Assembly (NCBI GenBank): GCA_024102665.1
Contig: JAGFJP010000082.1
Span: 1 to 59,572 of the forward strand
Reading direction: 5' to 3'
Source of the DNA: Thiogranum sp.
Lineage (GTDB): Bacteria > Pseudomonadota > Gammaproteobacteria > DSM-19610
DNA: 59,572 nt
Part shown: positions 43,541-52,285 of the stretch, piece by piece
Layout of the letters: every line of letters starts with the position of its first letter
How positions within the stretch are numbered: position 1 is the stretch's first letter
Program-made: the position numbers and the translations under genes
Notes under the pieces: generated by a model
Database searches by the model: none
What the model was told of the DNA's origin: nothing
What the model saw: the letters and a program-made list of their open reading frames with translations, nothing else

Positions 43541-43613
43541 GACGGCCAGGGACGGCCGTCTCTCCAGTTTGCCCCATTTGCGCGCACGTGCGGCAGCATT
43601 GCCGCGTCCGTGC
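43541..43613. other. Two hairpins after the porin gene
   Basis: GACGGCC-AGGGAC-GGCCGTC (43541-43560) starts 6 bases after the porin stop and is perfect over 7 bp. A second one (43584-43613) has stems GCACG/CGTGC and GCGGCA/TGCCGC. They may end the porin transcript, although T-runs are lacking. The six-base loop AGGGAC has A1 and G4. Confidence 0.5.
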
Positions 43614-43627
43614 ACAATCACGATGCA
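43611..43627. promoter_or_regulatory. NtrC-like site upstream of nrtA
   Basis: TGCACAATCACGATGCA keeps GCAC-N7-ATGC, one mismatch from the NtrC core GCAC-N7-GTGC. It is about 90-107 bases upstream of the start predicted from the sigma-54 promoter at 43692, near the usual NtrC position. Confidence 0.45.
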
Positions 43628-43691
43628 TCAACCCTCTCCTGCTACAACCCGTTCCGGAAACAAAGCTCCATCATACAGCGACTTAGTGATC

Positions 43692-43707
43692 TGGCATGCA
43701 ATCTGCT
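43692..43707 (+). promoter_or_regulatory. Sigma-54 promoter of nrtABD
   Basis: TGGCATGCAATCTGCT has GG-N10-GC spacing and the same TGGCAT-N5-YTGCT core as the promoters at 24481 and 37091. The predicted start near 43718 leaves a leader of about 143 bases. Confidence 0.75.
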
Positions 43708-43776
43708 CAAAGTGCTCGCAAGCGGCCGGGCCAGCACGTGGACAAGGCACAGGCCACTTCAGATAAAGCAAGGTTC

Positions 43777-43834
43777 GACAGGCGGTCCTGTTCACGCCCG
43801 TAGCCGCTCCGGCTGCGCAGCCGGACGCCTTTTT
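43777..43834 (+). terminator. Leader hairpins and terminator before nrtA
   Basis: TCCGGC-TGCGCA-GCCGGA (43808-43825), then CGCC and five T (43830-43834), forms a terminator-like structure 26 bases before nrtA. A smaller hairpin GACAG-GCGGTC-CTGTT lies at 43777-43792. GGCGGTCC at 43781 could pair with GGACGCC of the terminator to give an alternative fold. As at 37 kb, the terminator is between promoter and coding region. Confidence 0.6.
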
Positions 43835-43860
43835 GTTCAGCCATAAACAGGGGAGTCGCA

Positions 43861-45261
43861 ATGATACATAGCAGGACCCGCAAGCCGGTACAGCATTTTC
43901 TCACCTCCGCCTTGCTCAGCGTGGGCACAGCGATCGGTCTCTCCCTGACCCTGAGCGCGGGCAGTCTTGCCGAAGTCGGTGCGCCGGAAAAAGAAGACCT
44001 CAAGTTCGGCTTTATCAAGCTCACAGACATGGCGCCACTGGCCATCGCCTACGAAAAGCATTACTTCGAGGACGAAGGGCTGTACGTGACGCTGGAAGCG
44101 CAGGCCAACTGGAAAGTGCTGCTGGATCGCGTCATCGACGGCGAACTCGACGGCGCCCACATGCTCGCCGGCCAGCCGCTCGGCGCCACCATCGGCTTCG
44201 GCACCCAGGCGCACATCATCACGGCGTTCTCGATGGATCTGAACGGCAACGGCATCACGGTTTCCAACGATGTCTGGGAGCAGATGAAACCCAACGTGCC
44301 GAGCGAAAACGGCAAGCCGGTGCACCCCATCAAGGCCGACTACCTGAAACCGGTGGTCGACAAGTACAAGGCGCAGGGCAAGCCCTTCAAGATGGGCATG
44401 GTATTCCCGGTGTCCACGCATAACTACGAATTGCGCTACTGGCTGGCGGCCGGCGGCATTCACCCCGGTTTCTACGCGCCGCACAAGGGCGACACCAGCG
44501 GTCAGCTGCAGGCCGACGCCCTGCTCTCGGTCACGCCGCCGCCGCAGATGCCGTCCACCATGGAAGCCGGCACCATCCACGGCTACTGCGTCGGCGAACC
44601 CTGGAACCAGCAGGCGGTGTTCAAGGGCATCGGCGTGCCGGTCATCACCGACTACGAGATCTGGAAGGACAACCCGGAAAAAGTCTTCGGCGTCTCGAAA
44701 GAATGGGCGGACGAAAACCCGAATACCCACGTGCGCGTCGTCAAGGCGATGATCCGTGCTGCCAAATGGCTTGACGACAACGACAACGCCAATCGCCCCG
44801 AGGCAGTGAAGATCCTCTCGCAGCCCAACTACGTGGGCGCCGATTACGAAGTGATCGCAAACTCCATGACCGGCACCTTCGAATACGAGAAAGGCGACAA
44901 GCGCGAAGTGCCCGACTTCAACGTGTTCTTTCGCTACAACGCGACCTATCCCTACTACTCCGACGCCGTCTGGTACCTGACGCAGATGCGGCGCTGGGGC
45001 CAGATCGCGGAATACAAGCCGGATTCCTGGTACATGGAAACCGCCAGAAAAGTCTATCGCCCGGATATCTATGCACTGGCCGCGAAGGAGCTGATCGCCG
45101 AAGGCAAGCTGAAAGCCGATGACTTCCCGGACTTCGCGACCGAGACCGGCTTCCGCGCGCCGCAGACGCACTTCATCGACGGCATCACCTACGACGGCAA
45201 CCGGCCCAACGATTACCTGAAGAAATTTTCCATCGGTCTGAAAGACAAGGACATGATCTGA
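43861..45261 (+). CDS. nrtA: Nitrate/nitrite ABC transporter substrate-binding protein
   Basis: A 466-residue exported binding protein of the NrtA/CmpA family. A signal peptide ([21 protein letters not shown]) precedes [25 protein letters not shown]-type start (in part), [39 protein letters not shown], and [15 protein letters not shown], the pattern that lines the nitrate/bicarbonate site. There is no lipobox Cys, so it is a soluble periplasmic protein. GGGAG precedes the ATG. Nitrate, nitrite or cyanate are possible ligands; nitrate/nitrite is favoured by context. Confidence 0.9.
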   Translation: MIHSRTRKPVQHFLTSALLSVGTAIGLSLTLSAGSLAEVGAPEKEDLKFGFIKLTDMAPLAIAYEKHYFEDEGLYVTLEAQANWKVLLDRVIDGELDGAHMLAGQPLGATIGFGTQAHIITAFSMDLNGNGITVSNDVWEQMKPNVPSENGKPVHPIKADYLKPVVDKYKAQGKPFKMGMVFPVSTHNYELRYWLAAGGIHPGFYAPHKGDTSGQLQADALLSVTPPPQMPSTMEAGTIHGYCVGEPWNQQAVFKGIGVPVITDYEIWKDNPEKVFGVSKEWADENPNTHVRVVKAMIRAAKWLDDNDNANRPEAVKILSQPNYVGADYEVIANSMTGTFEYEKGDKREVPDFNVFFRYNATYPYYSDAVWYLTQMRRWGQIAEYKPDSWYMETARKVYRPDIYALAAKELIAEGKLKADDFPDFATETGFRAPQTHFIDGITYDGNRPNDYLKKFSIGLKDKDMI

Positions 45262-45308
45262 AGGGAGTGCCGCGCTGCGCCCGCAATGACAACTGAAAAG
45301 GCGAATCA

Positions 45309-46331
45309 ATGAGAAAGGGTTTCTGGAAGCAATACCAGACGTTCCAGTCCAGGCGGCTCGACGCGCTGTTGCACGCCCTGGCCGGCGTCAACACCAGCGG
45401 TCCTGTCGGCAAACTCGTGCACTCTCTGGCGGTGCCAATGGTGGCGCTCGGCATCTTCCTGATGCTGTGGAGCGTCGGAGCGGCCAATGTCACGACGTCG
45501 CTCGGCGCCTTGCCGGGCCCGGTGCAGGTGTGGACGCAGGGCATCGCCCTGTACGACGAACACCTGGCGGAACGCGACAAAGAGCGCGCTTTCATCGAGC
45601 GCCAGGAACAGCGCAATGCCGAGACGCTTGCGAACGATCCGGGCGCGGAAGTGAAACTCCGCCCCTACACGGGCAAACCCACGTTCTTTGACCAGATACT
45701 GACCAGCCTGGGCACGGTGATGGTGGGATTCCTGCTGGCATCGCTTATCGCCATACCCGTCGGCATTGTGTGCGGCATGAGCAGCACGCTGTACAAGGCG
45801 CTGAACCCGCTGATCCAGACTTTCAAACCGGTGTCGCCGCTGGCCTGGCTGCCGATCGTCACCATGGTGGTCAGCGCCGTGTATATCAGCGACGACCCGA
45901 TGTTCGCCAAGTCGTTCCTGACGTCCGCCATCACGGTGACCCTGTGCTGCCTGTGGCCCACCATCATCAATACCACGGTCGGCGTTTCATCCGTGGACAA
46001 GGACCTGATCAACGTCAGCCGCGTACTGCGGCTGAACTGGTTCACCAAGACCATGAAGATCGTGCTGCCGTCGTCCATCCCCATGATGTTCACCGGGCTG
46101 CGCCTGTCGCTGGGCATCGGCTGGATGGTGCTCATCGCCGCGGAAATGCTGGCGCAGAATCCGGGGCTGGGCAAGTTTGTATGGGATGAATTCCAGAACG
46201 GCAGTTCCGATTCGCTGGCCCGCATCATGGTTGCCGTGCTGGTGATCGGCATGCTCGGGTTCCTGCTGGACCGTTCCATGCTGATGCTGCAGCGCCGCGT
46301 CTCCTGGGACAAGAGCCTGGTACTCAGGTAA
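45309..46331 (+). CDS. nrtB: Nitrate/nitrite ABC transporter permease
   Basis: A 340-residue permease with about six helices. An extra charged periplasmic or cytosolic insert (ALYDEHLAERDKERAFIERQ) follows the first helix, making it longer than the core family. The BPD_transp_1 coupling segment is in NVSRVLRLNWFTKTMKIVLPSSIP. KPVSPLAWLPIVTM and GWMVLIAAEMLAQNPGLG are typical of NrtB/SsuC-type permeases. The gap to nrtA is 47 bp and to the ATPase gene 14 bp. Confidence 0.9.
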   Translation: MRKGFWKQYQTFQSRRLDALLHALAGVNTSGPVGKLVHSLAVPMVALGIFLMLWSVGAANVTTSLGALPGPVQVWTQGIALYDEHLAERDKERAFIERQEQRNAETLANDPGAEVKLRPYTGKPTFFDQILTSLGTVMVGFLLASLIAIPVGIVCGMSSTLYKALNPLIQTFKPVSPLAWLPIVTMVVSAVYISDDPMFAKSFLTSAITVTLCCLWPTIINTTVGVSSVDKDLINVSRVLRLNWFTKTMKIVLPSSIPMMFTGLRLSLGIGWMVLIAAEMLAQNPGLGKFVWDEFQNGSSDSLARIMVAVLVIGMLGFLLDRSMLMLQRRVSWDKSLVLR

Positions 46332-46345
46332 CAAGGAAAAAATGC

Positions 46346-47224
46346 ATGAATGAGCAGAACCATCTTGAACTGACCGGAGTAAGCATCGACTTCCCGACCG
46401 ACAACGGTCCGTTCCGGGCCCTGCAAGACGTCAATCTCAAAATCGGCAAAGGGGAATTCGTCACCCTGATCGGCCATTCCGGCTGCGGCAAATCAACGGT
46501 GCTCAATATCGTCGCCGGCCTGCACCAGGCGACCGCCGGCGGCGTGCTGCTCAACGGCCGCGAAGTCAGGGAACCCGGCCCGGAACGCGCGGTGGTATTC
46601 CAGAATCACTCGCTGCTGCCCTGGCTGACCGCCTACGAAAATGTCGAGCTGGCGGTGAAGCAGGTGTTCAGAGGCAAGAAATCCAGGTCGGAAATGCGCC
46701 AGTGGATCGAGCACAACCTCGAACTGGTGCACATGACGCACGCGCTCGACAAGCGCCCGGATGAAATCTCCGGCGGCATGAAACAGCGCGTCGGCATTGC
46801 GCGGGCACTGGCCATGCAACCCGAAGTCCTGTTGATGGACGAGCCCTTCGGCGCGCTGGATGCCTTGACGCGGGCGCATCTGCAGGACTCGCTGATGGAA
46901 ATCCATGCCTGCCTCGGCAACACGGTGATCATGATCACCCACGACGTCGACGAAGCCGTGCTGCTGTCAGATCGCATTGTCATGATGAGCAACGGGCCGG
47001 CCGCCACTGTCGGCCAGATTCTGCACATCGAGCTGGACCGGCCGCGCGAGCGGCTGGCGCTGGCCGACGAGCCCCGCTACAACCACTACCGCAGCGAAGT
47101 GCTCAAGTTCCTCTACGAACGCCAGCGCAGACCCGTCGACGACAGCGCGCCCGCAAACCGCGCGTCTGCCGAGGACGACGTTAAACCAAAGCGTTTCGCC
47201 AGGCTGCGCATCGTCGGCGGCTAG
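46346..47224 (+). CDS. nrtD: Nitrate/nitrite ABC transporter ATPase
   Basis: A 292-residue ABC ATPase: Walker A GHSGCGKST at 43-51, Q-loop VVFQNHSLLPW, signature ISGGMKQRVGIARAL, and Walker B VLLMDEPFGALD. It resembles the NrtD type (ATPase only), without the NrtA-like C-terminal domain of NrtC, so the transporter probably uses a homodimer. The C-terminal tail is rich in Arg and Ala. It is the last gene of nrtABD; the stop is inside a 13-bp inverted repeat. Confidence 0.88.
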   Translation: MNEQNHLELTGVSIDFPTDNGPFRALQDVNLKIGKGEFVTLIGHSGCGKSTVLNIVAGLHQATAGGVLLNGREVREPGPERAVVFQNHSLLPWLTAYENVELAVKQVFRGKKSRSEMRQWIEHNLELVHMTHALDKRPDEISGGMKQRVGIARALAMQPEVLLMDEPFGALDALTRAHLQDSLMEIHACLGNTVIMITHDVDEAVLLSDRIVMMSNGPAATVGQILHIELDRPRERLALADEPRYNHYRSEVLKFLYERQRRPVDDSAPANRASAEDDVKPKRFARLRIVGG

Positions 47225-47255
47225 TACTCCTTCAACATGATATTGAAGGAGTACT
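47223..47255. terminator. Inverted repeat between convergent nrtD and purA
   Basis: AGTACTCCTTCAA and TTGAAGGAGTACT form a perfect 13-bp stem with a 7-base loop, including the last bases of the nrtD stop codon. It can end transcription from either side, although the T-run on the plus strand (GCGCGTTTT) is distant. Confidence 0.65.
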
Positions 47256-47268
47256 GGACCCGCGCGTT

Positions 47269-48582
<1,314 letters not shown>

Positions 48583-48605
48583 TCAACGACTGCGTATTTC
48601 GAGTC

Positions 48606-48645
48606 CGTCATTGCGAGCGAAGCGCGCTGTCAGGAGATTGCTTCG
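48606..48645. repeat. Dispersed-type palindromic repeat
   Basis: CGTCATTGCGAGCGAAGC and GATTGCTTCG form the ends of an element whose CGTCATTGCGAG...AAGCAATC pattern recurs in many bacterial genomes. CGAAGC/GCTTCG gives a short inverted repeat. It lies in the 138 bases between hisZ and purA. A hairpin GAACCCC-TGC-GGGGTTC follows at 48682-48698, next to the hisZ stop. Confidence 0.5.
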
Positions 48646-48699
48646 TTACCGAAGGGTATCCTTCAGGGCACTGCGCCCATAGAACCCCTGCGGGGTTCA

Positions 48700-49887
48700 T
48701 CAGCTCACTTGCTCCACGACCCATTCCGATCCGTTCCAGCGCAAGCCGCGGTTGCAGCCGGTTTCGGCGAAACTGCCGCTCTCGCCGGGCAGCTGCCGGA
48801 TTACGATTTCACCGCCGGCGCGCAGTTCGCGCACCTTTTCCTCCAGCGCCGGATCGTCGTCGGCCGGGGCCAGAATTGCGCCCGATCGCTGCGGCCAGCT
48901 GCGGCTGCCGAGCTGCATCAGGCTGCGCAGATCGGTGCTGAACCCGGTAGCCGGTCGCGCCCGCCCGAAGACCTTGCCGATGTCGTCGTAGCGCCCGCCG
49001 CGGGCGATTTCCTGCCCGCGGTCCGCGACAAAGGCAGCAAATACTACTCCGGTATGAAACTGGTAGCCACGCAGTTCGGCGAGATCGAAATGCAGCGCGA
49101 CACCGGGCAGGCGTCGGCGCGCGAGCGCGGCGATCCTGAGCAGGTTTTCCAGCGCGTTCAGGGTGTCCGTGCCGCTGCCGTGCAGCAGCGCCCGCGCGCG
49201 CTCCGGCACCTCCTCGCCGCCGTTCAGGGTGGCGAGTCCGGCGAGCCGCTCGCGTTGCGCGGTGGACAGATCCAGCGCGGAGAGAAACTCGTTGATCTCG
49301 GGAATCGCCTTGCGCTGCAGGGCGTCGAACAGGAAAGCTTCCTGCGCCTCGTCGAGTCGCGCATCGCCGGCCAGGCCGCGGTAGATGCCGACGTGACCCA
49401 GATCGATATAGATATCGTCGATGCCGGTAAGCGCCAGCGTCGCTACCATCAGCTCGAGAATTTCGACATCGCTCTCCGCGCCTGCATGACCGAAGAGTTC
49501 CGCGCCGACCTGCATCGGACTGCGCGAGCCGGCGAAGCCGTCGGGAAGGGTGTGCAGCACGGTACCGAGGTAGCACAGACGCGTCGGCGCCTCGCGCCGC
49601 AGGCGGTGCGCGTCGATGCGCGCCGCCTGCGGCGTCATGTCAGCGCGCAGACCCAGCAACCGGCCCGACAGCTGATCGATCAGCTTGAAGGTCTGCAGGT
49701 CCAGGTCGTGTCCGGTTCCGGTGAGCAATGAATCCAGGTAATCGATAAACGGCGGTATGATGAGCTCATAGCCCCAGCCGCGGTACAGATCCAGCAGTTC
49801 GCGACGCAACTGTTCGAGTTGCGCGGCCTGCTCGGGCAGCAGCTCTTCAATGCCTTCGGGCAACAGCCAGCGGTTTTTGCCAATCAT
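48700..49887 (-). CDS. hisZ: ATP phosphoribosyltransferase regulatory subunit
   Basis: A 395-residue HisRS-like protein lacking the anticodon domain. It pairs with a short-form HisG to start histidine synthesis. The class II synthetase motifs are seen (FIDYLDSLLTGTG, FKLIDQLSGRLLGLRADMTPQAARI in part, GGRYDDIGKVFG). The N-terminus begins MIGKNRWLLPEGIEELLP. It lies 3 bp after DUF2065 and upstream of purA in the order hflC-DUF2065-hisZ-purA common in Gammaproteobacteria. Confidence 0.93.
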   Translation of the reverse strand: MIGKNRWLLPEGIEELLPEQAAQLEQLRRELLDLYRGWGYELIIPPFIDYLDSLLTGTGHDLDLQTFKLIDQLSGRLLGLRADMTPQAARIDAHRLRREAPTRLCYLGTVLHTLPDGFAGSRSPMQVGAELFGHAGAESDVEILELMVATLALTGIDDIYIDLGHVGIYRGLAGDARLDEAQEAFLFDALQRKAIPEINEFLSALDLSTAQRERLAGLATLNGGEEVPERARALLHGSGTDTLNALENLLRIAALARRRLPGVALHFDLAELRGYQFHTGVVFAAFVADRGQEIARGGRYDDIGKVFGRARPATGFSTDLRSLMQLGSRSWPQRSGAILAPADDDPALEEKVRELRAGGEIVIRQLPGESGSFAETGCNRGLRWNGSEWVVEQVS

Positions 49888-49890
49888 TCG

Positions 49891-50076
49891 CTATCGAACC
49901 AGGTAAAGTAATGCCACGCCGCACAGCATGCTGATCAAGCCTGCGATGCGCACACTGCGGTCGTCCAGCTGCGCCACGCTCGCCAGCATGCGCCGCAAGA
50001 TGTCTGGACTGAGAAACGGCACCAGGCCCTCGATCACCAGCATCAGCGCCAGCGCGGCCCACAGATCATTCCACAT
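49891..50076 (-). CDS. DUF2065 small membrane protein
   Basis: A 61-residue protein with two hydrophobic helices (LWAALALMLVIEGLVPFLSP and RIAGLISMLCGVALLYLV). The pattern ALMLVIEGLVPFLSPDILRR matches DUF2065 (YjeT-like), a small inner-membrane family often found beside hflC. The start was placed at 50076, 6 bases after GGGG; an ATG 3 bases upstream is also possible. Function unknown. Confidence 0.85.
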   Translation of the reverse strand: MWNDLWAALALMLVIEGLVPFLSPDILRRMLASVAQLDDRSVRIAGLISMLCGVALLYLVR

Positions 50077-50086
50077 CATGTGCCCC

Positions 50087-50120
50087 AAAAAAAAGCCGGG
50101 CGATCAATCGTATCGCCCGG
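50087..50120 (-). terminator. Terminator of the hfq-hflXKC row
   Basis: On the minus strand CCGGGCGAT pairs with ATCGCCCGG (9 bp, 7-base loop), followed by C and eight T. It lies between hflC and DUF2065, so hisZ and purA need their own start or read-through. Confidence 0.9.
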
Positions 50121-50148
50121 TCCTGATCACAGGGATCAGATATTGCCT

Positions 50149-51021
50149 CTAGCGCGGGCCCTGCGGGTTCTTGAAGTATTCAAAGAACTCGCTGTCCGGT
50201 TCCAGCAGCATGACATTCCCGTCCTGCGAAAACACCTGTTCGTACGCTTTCAGGCTACGCGTGAACGCATAGAAGTCAGGGTTCTTGCCATAGGCGCCGG
50301 CGTAGATCTCGGTGGCCTTGGCGTCACCTTCACCGCGGATCTCCTCGGACTTGCGGTAGGCGTCGGCCAGCAGCACCTGGCGCTGACGGTCGGCGTTGGC
50401 CTTGATCTTTTCAGCTTCCTCGAAACCGCGCGAACGGAATTCCTTGGCGACACGCGCGCGTTCGGCCTGCATGCGCCGGTACACCGAATCGTTGACATCC
50501 GGCGGCAGGTCGATGCGCTTGACACGCACATCCGCGATCGTGATGCCGATCTGCTCTGCCTGGCGGTTGGCGGCCTGGGTCAGGTTCTCCATGATGATGT
50601 CGCGCTCGCCCGATACCACCTCGTTGACGGTGCGCTTGCTGAACTCGCCGCGCATGCCGTCCTTGATCACCTGTTCGAGTCGCAGGCGCGCATTGCGCTC
50701 ATCGCCCGAAACCGCCGTGTAGTAACGCGCTACATCGTGGATACGCCACATGATGAAGGAATCAACGATGACGTTTTTCTTTTCGACGGTGAGAAAACGT
50801 TCCGGCTCCACGTCCTGCGTGAAAAGCCGCCCGTCGAACTTGCGCACGTTATTGACGAACGGGACCTTGAAATGCAGGCCGGGCTCGAATTCCGACTGGA
50901 CGATTTCACCCAGCTGGAACTTGATCGCCTTTTCCCACTCCGCGACGCGGAACATGGAGAACGACGCAACCACCAGCAGCAGAACTGCCAGCAACCCGAA
51001 AAAAGCTTTGCTATTCGCCAT
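50149..51021 (-). CDS. hflC: FtsH modulator HflC
   Basis: A 290-residue inner-membrane SPFH protein that with HflK forms the cage around the FtsH protease. It has an N-terminal anchor (AFFGLLAVLLLVVASFSMF) and a stomatin/prohibitin domain (VNNVRKFDGRLFTQDVEPE, VDSFIMWRI, IGITIADVRVKRIDLPPDV) and a coiled coil rich in Glu and Arg after that. Its start overlaps the hflK stop by one base. Confidence 0.95.
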   Translation of the reverse strand: MANSKAFFGLLAVLLLVVASFSMFRVAEWEKAIKFQLGEIVQSEFEPGLHFKVPFVNNVRKFDGRLFTQDVEPERFLTVEKKNVIVDSFIMWRIHDVARYYTAVSGDERNARLRLEQVIKDGMRGEFSKRTVNEVVSGERDIIMENLTQAANRQAEQIGITIADVRVKRIDLPPDVNDSVYRRMQAERARVAKEFRSRGFEEAEKIKANADRQRQVLLADAYRKSEEIRGEGDAKATEIYAGAYGKNPDFYAFTRSLKAYEQVFSQDGNVMLLEPDSEFFEYFKNPQGPR

Positions 51022-52220
51022 CAGCGTATCTCCCGACCCGTGCGCGACGGACGTACGGGAATCTCCGTCGTCACCGCGGAGCCCGGTTCGCTGATAATGC
51101 TCTGCGGGCTGTTATTGCCGGTATTCGCGCCGGACCTTTTCTTCATCAACTCATCGAGCGGCAGGTACATCAGGTTATTGGCGCCCTTGCTGTCGACAAT
51201 CACTTTGCTGGTGTCGCCAAGCACCGCTTCCATGGCCTCCAGGTAGAGGCGCTTGCGCGTCACCTCCGGCGCTTCCAGGTACTCGGCCAGCAACTGGCTG
51301 AAGCGGCTCGCTTCACCGGTCGCGGTGGAAATCAGCGATTCCTTGTAGGCGGTCGCTTCCTCGAGTCTGCGCGCGGCCAGACCGCGCGCCTTGGGGATCA
51401 CTTCGTTGGCATAGGCCTCGGCTTCGTTGGTCAGGCGCACACGGTCCTCGCGCGCCTTGATGGCATCTGAAAAAGCGCCCTGCACTTCTTCCGGCGGCTG
51501 GGCATCCTGCATGTTGACATCCGACACCCGCAGCCCGCTGTCATAGCTGTCGAGTATTTCCTGCATCATGCTCTTGGTGCGACTCACCACTTCGGCACGG
51601 CCTTCGCCGAGGACGAAATCCATTTTACTGGTGCCGATCACTTCGCGGATGGCGCTTTCCGCCGCCTGTTTCAGCACCGCGTCGGCGTCACGCACATTGA
51701 ACAGGTACTTGCGCGGCTCATCCACCTGGTACTGAACCGCCAGCTGCACGTTGACGATGTTCTCGTCCTTGGTCAGCATCAGCGCTTCGCGCGGCACCTT
51801 CACCGCGCTCTGACCGCCACTGCCGGATCGGTAGCCGACCTCGATAAAACGCCGCTGCTCGACATCGACGATCTCCACCTGCTCAACCGGATAGGGAATG
51901 TGCCAGTGCGGGCCGGGCATGGTCGCCTGGGTGAAGGCGCCGAAACGCAACACCACGCCGCGCGTGCCTTCGTCGACGATGTAAATGCCCGAAAACAGCC
52001 ACACGACCACCACCACGGCGGCGATAAGCCCGAAGCCGGCGAACGCGGGTTTCGAGGATCCGCCGCCACCGCCGCCCCGACCGCCCTTGCGGCCGCCGAA
52101 CAGGCCGCCGAGCTTGTCCTGCATCTTGCGCACGACTTCGTCGAGATCCGGCGGGCCCTGGTCTCCGCGACCACCCCATGGATCCTTGTTGTTTCCGCCT
52201 CCCGGCTCGTTCCAGGCCAT
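51021..52220 (-). CDS. hflK: FtsH modulator HflK
   Basis: A 399-residue partner of HflC. The Gly-rich N-terminus (MAWNEPGGGNNKDPWGGRGD) is typical of HflK. One transmembrane helix (FGLIAAVVVVVWLFSGIYIV) is followed by the SPFH domain (GTRGVVLRFGAF, VQLAVQYQVDEPRKYLFNV, VSDVNMQDAQPPEEVQGAF). The C-terminal tail is poorly conserved. It lies 65 bp after hflX. Confidence 0.95.
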   Translation of the reverse strand: MAWNEPGGGNNKDPWGGRGDQGPPDLDEVVRKMQDKLGGLFGGRKGGRGGGGGGSSKPAFAGFGLIAAVVVVVWLFSGIYIVDEGTRGVVLRFGAFTQATMPGPHWHIPYPVEQVEIVDVEQRRFIEVGYRSGSGGQSAVKVPREALMLTKDENIVNVQLAVQYQVDEPRKYLFNVRDADAVLKQAAESAIREVIGTSKMDFVLGEGRAEVVSRTKSMMQEILDSYDSGLRVSDVNMQDAQPPEEVQGAFSDAIKAREDRVRLTNEAEAYANEVIPKARGLAARRLEEATAYKESLISTATGEASRFSQLLAEYLEAPEVTRKRLYLEAMEAVLGDTSKVIVDSKGANNLMYLPLDELMKKRSGANTGNNSPQSIISEPGSAVTTEIPVRPSRTGREIR

Positions 52221-52285
52221 ACTTGACTCCGTCGCGTGACTTAACTGATGCGAAATAAATGATTTTCAGGATCGAACGGCGAATT

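Noticed and set aside
43541-43560. Hairpin with hexaloop AGGGAC (A1, G4) as an ANTAR site for nrtA
   Set aside because: It lies about 150 bases upstream of the nrtA sigma-54 promoter, so it would not be in that transcript; more likely a 3' hairpin of the porin message.
43621-43640. FNR-box-like TTGAT on the minus strand near the nrtA control region
   Set aside because: The second half-site ATCAA is not at the required four-base spacing.
43861-45261. NrtA as a NasS-type cytosolic nitrate sensor
   Set aside because: It has a clear signal peptide and is in an operon with permease and ATPase genes, so it is a transporter component.
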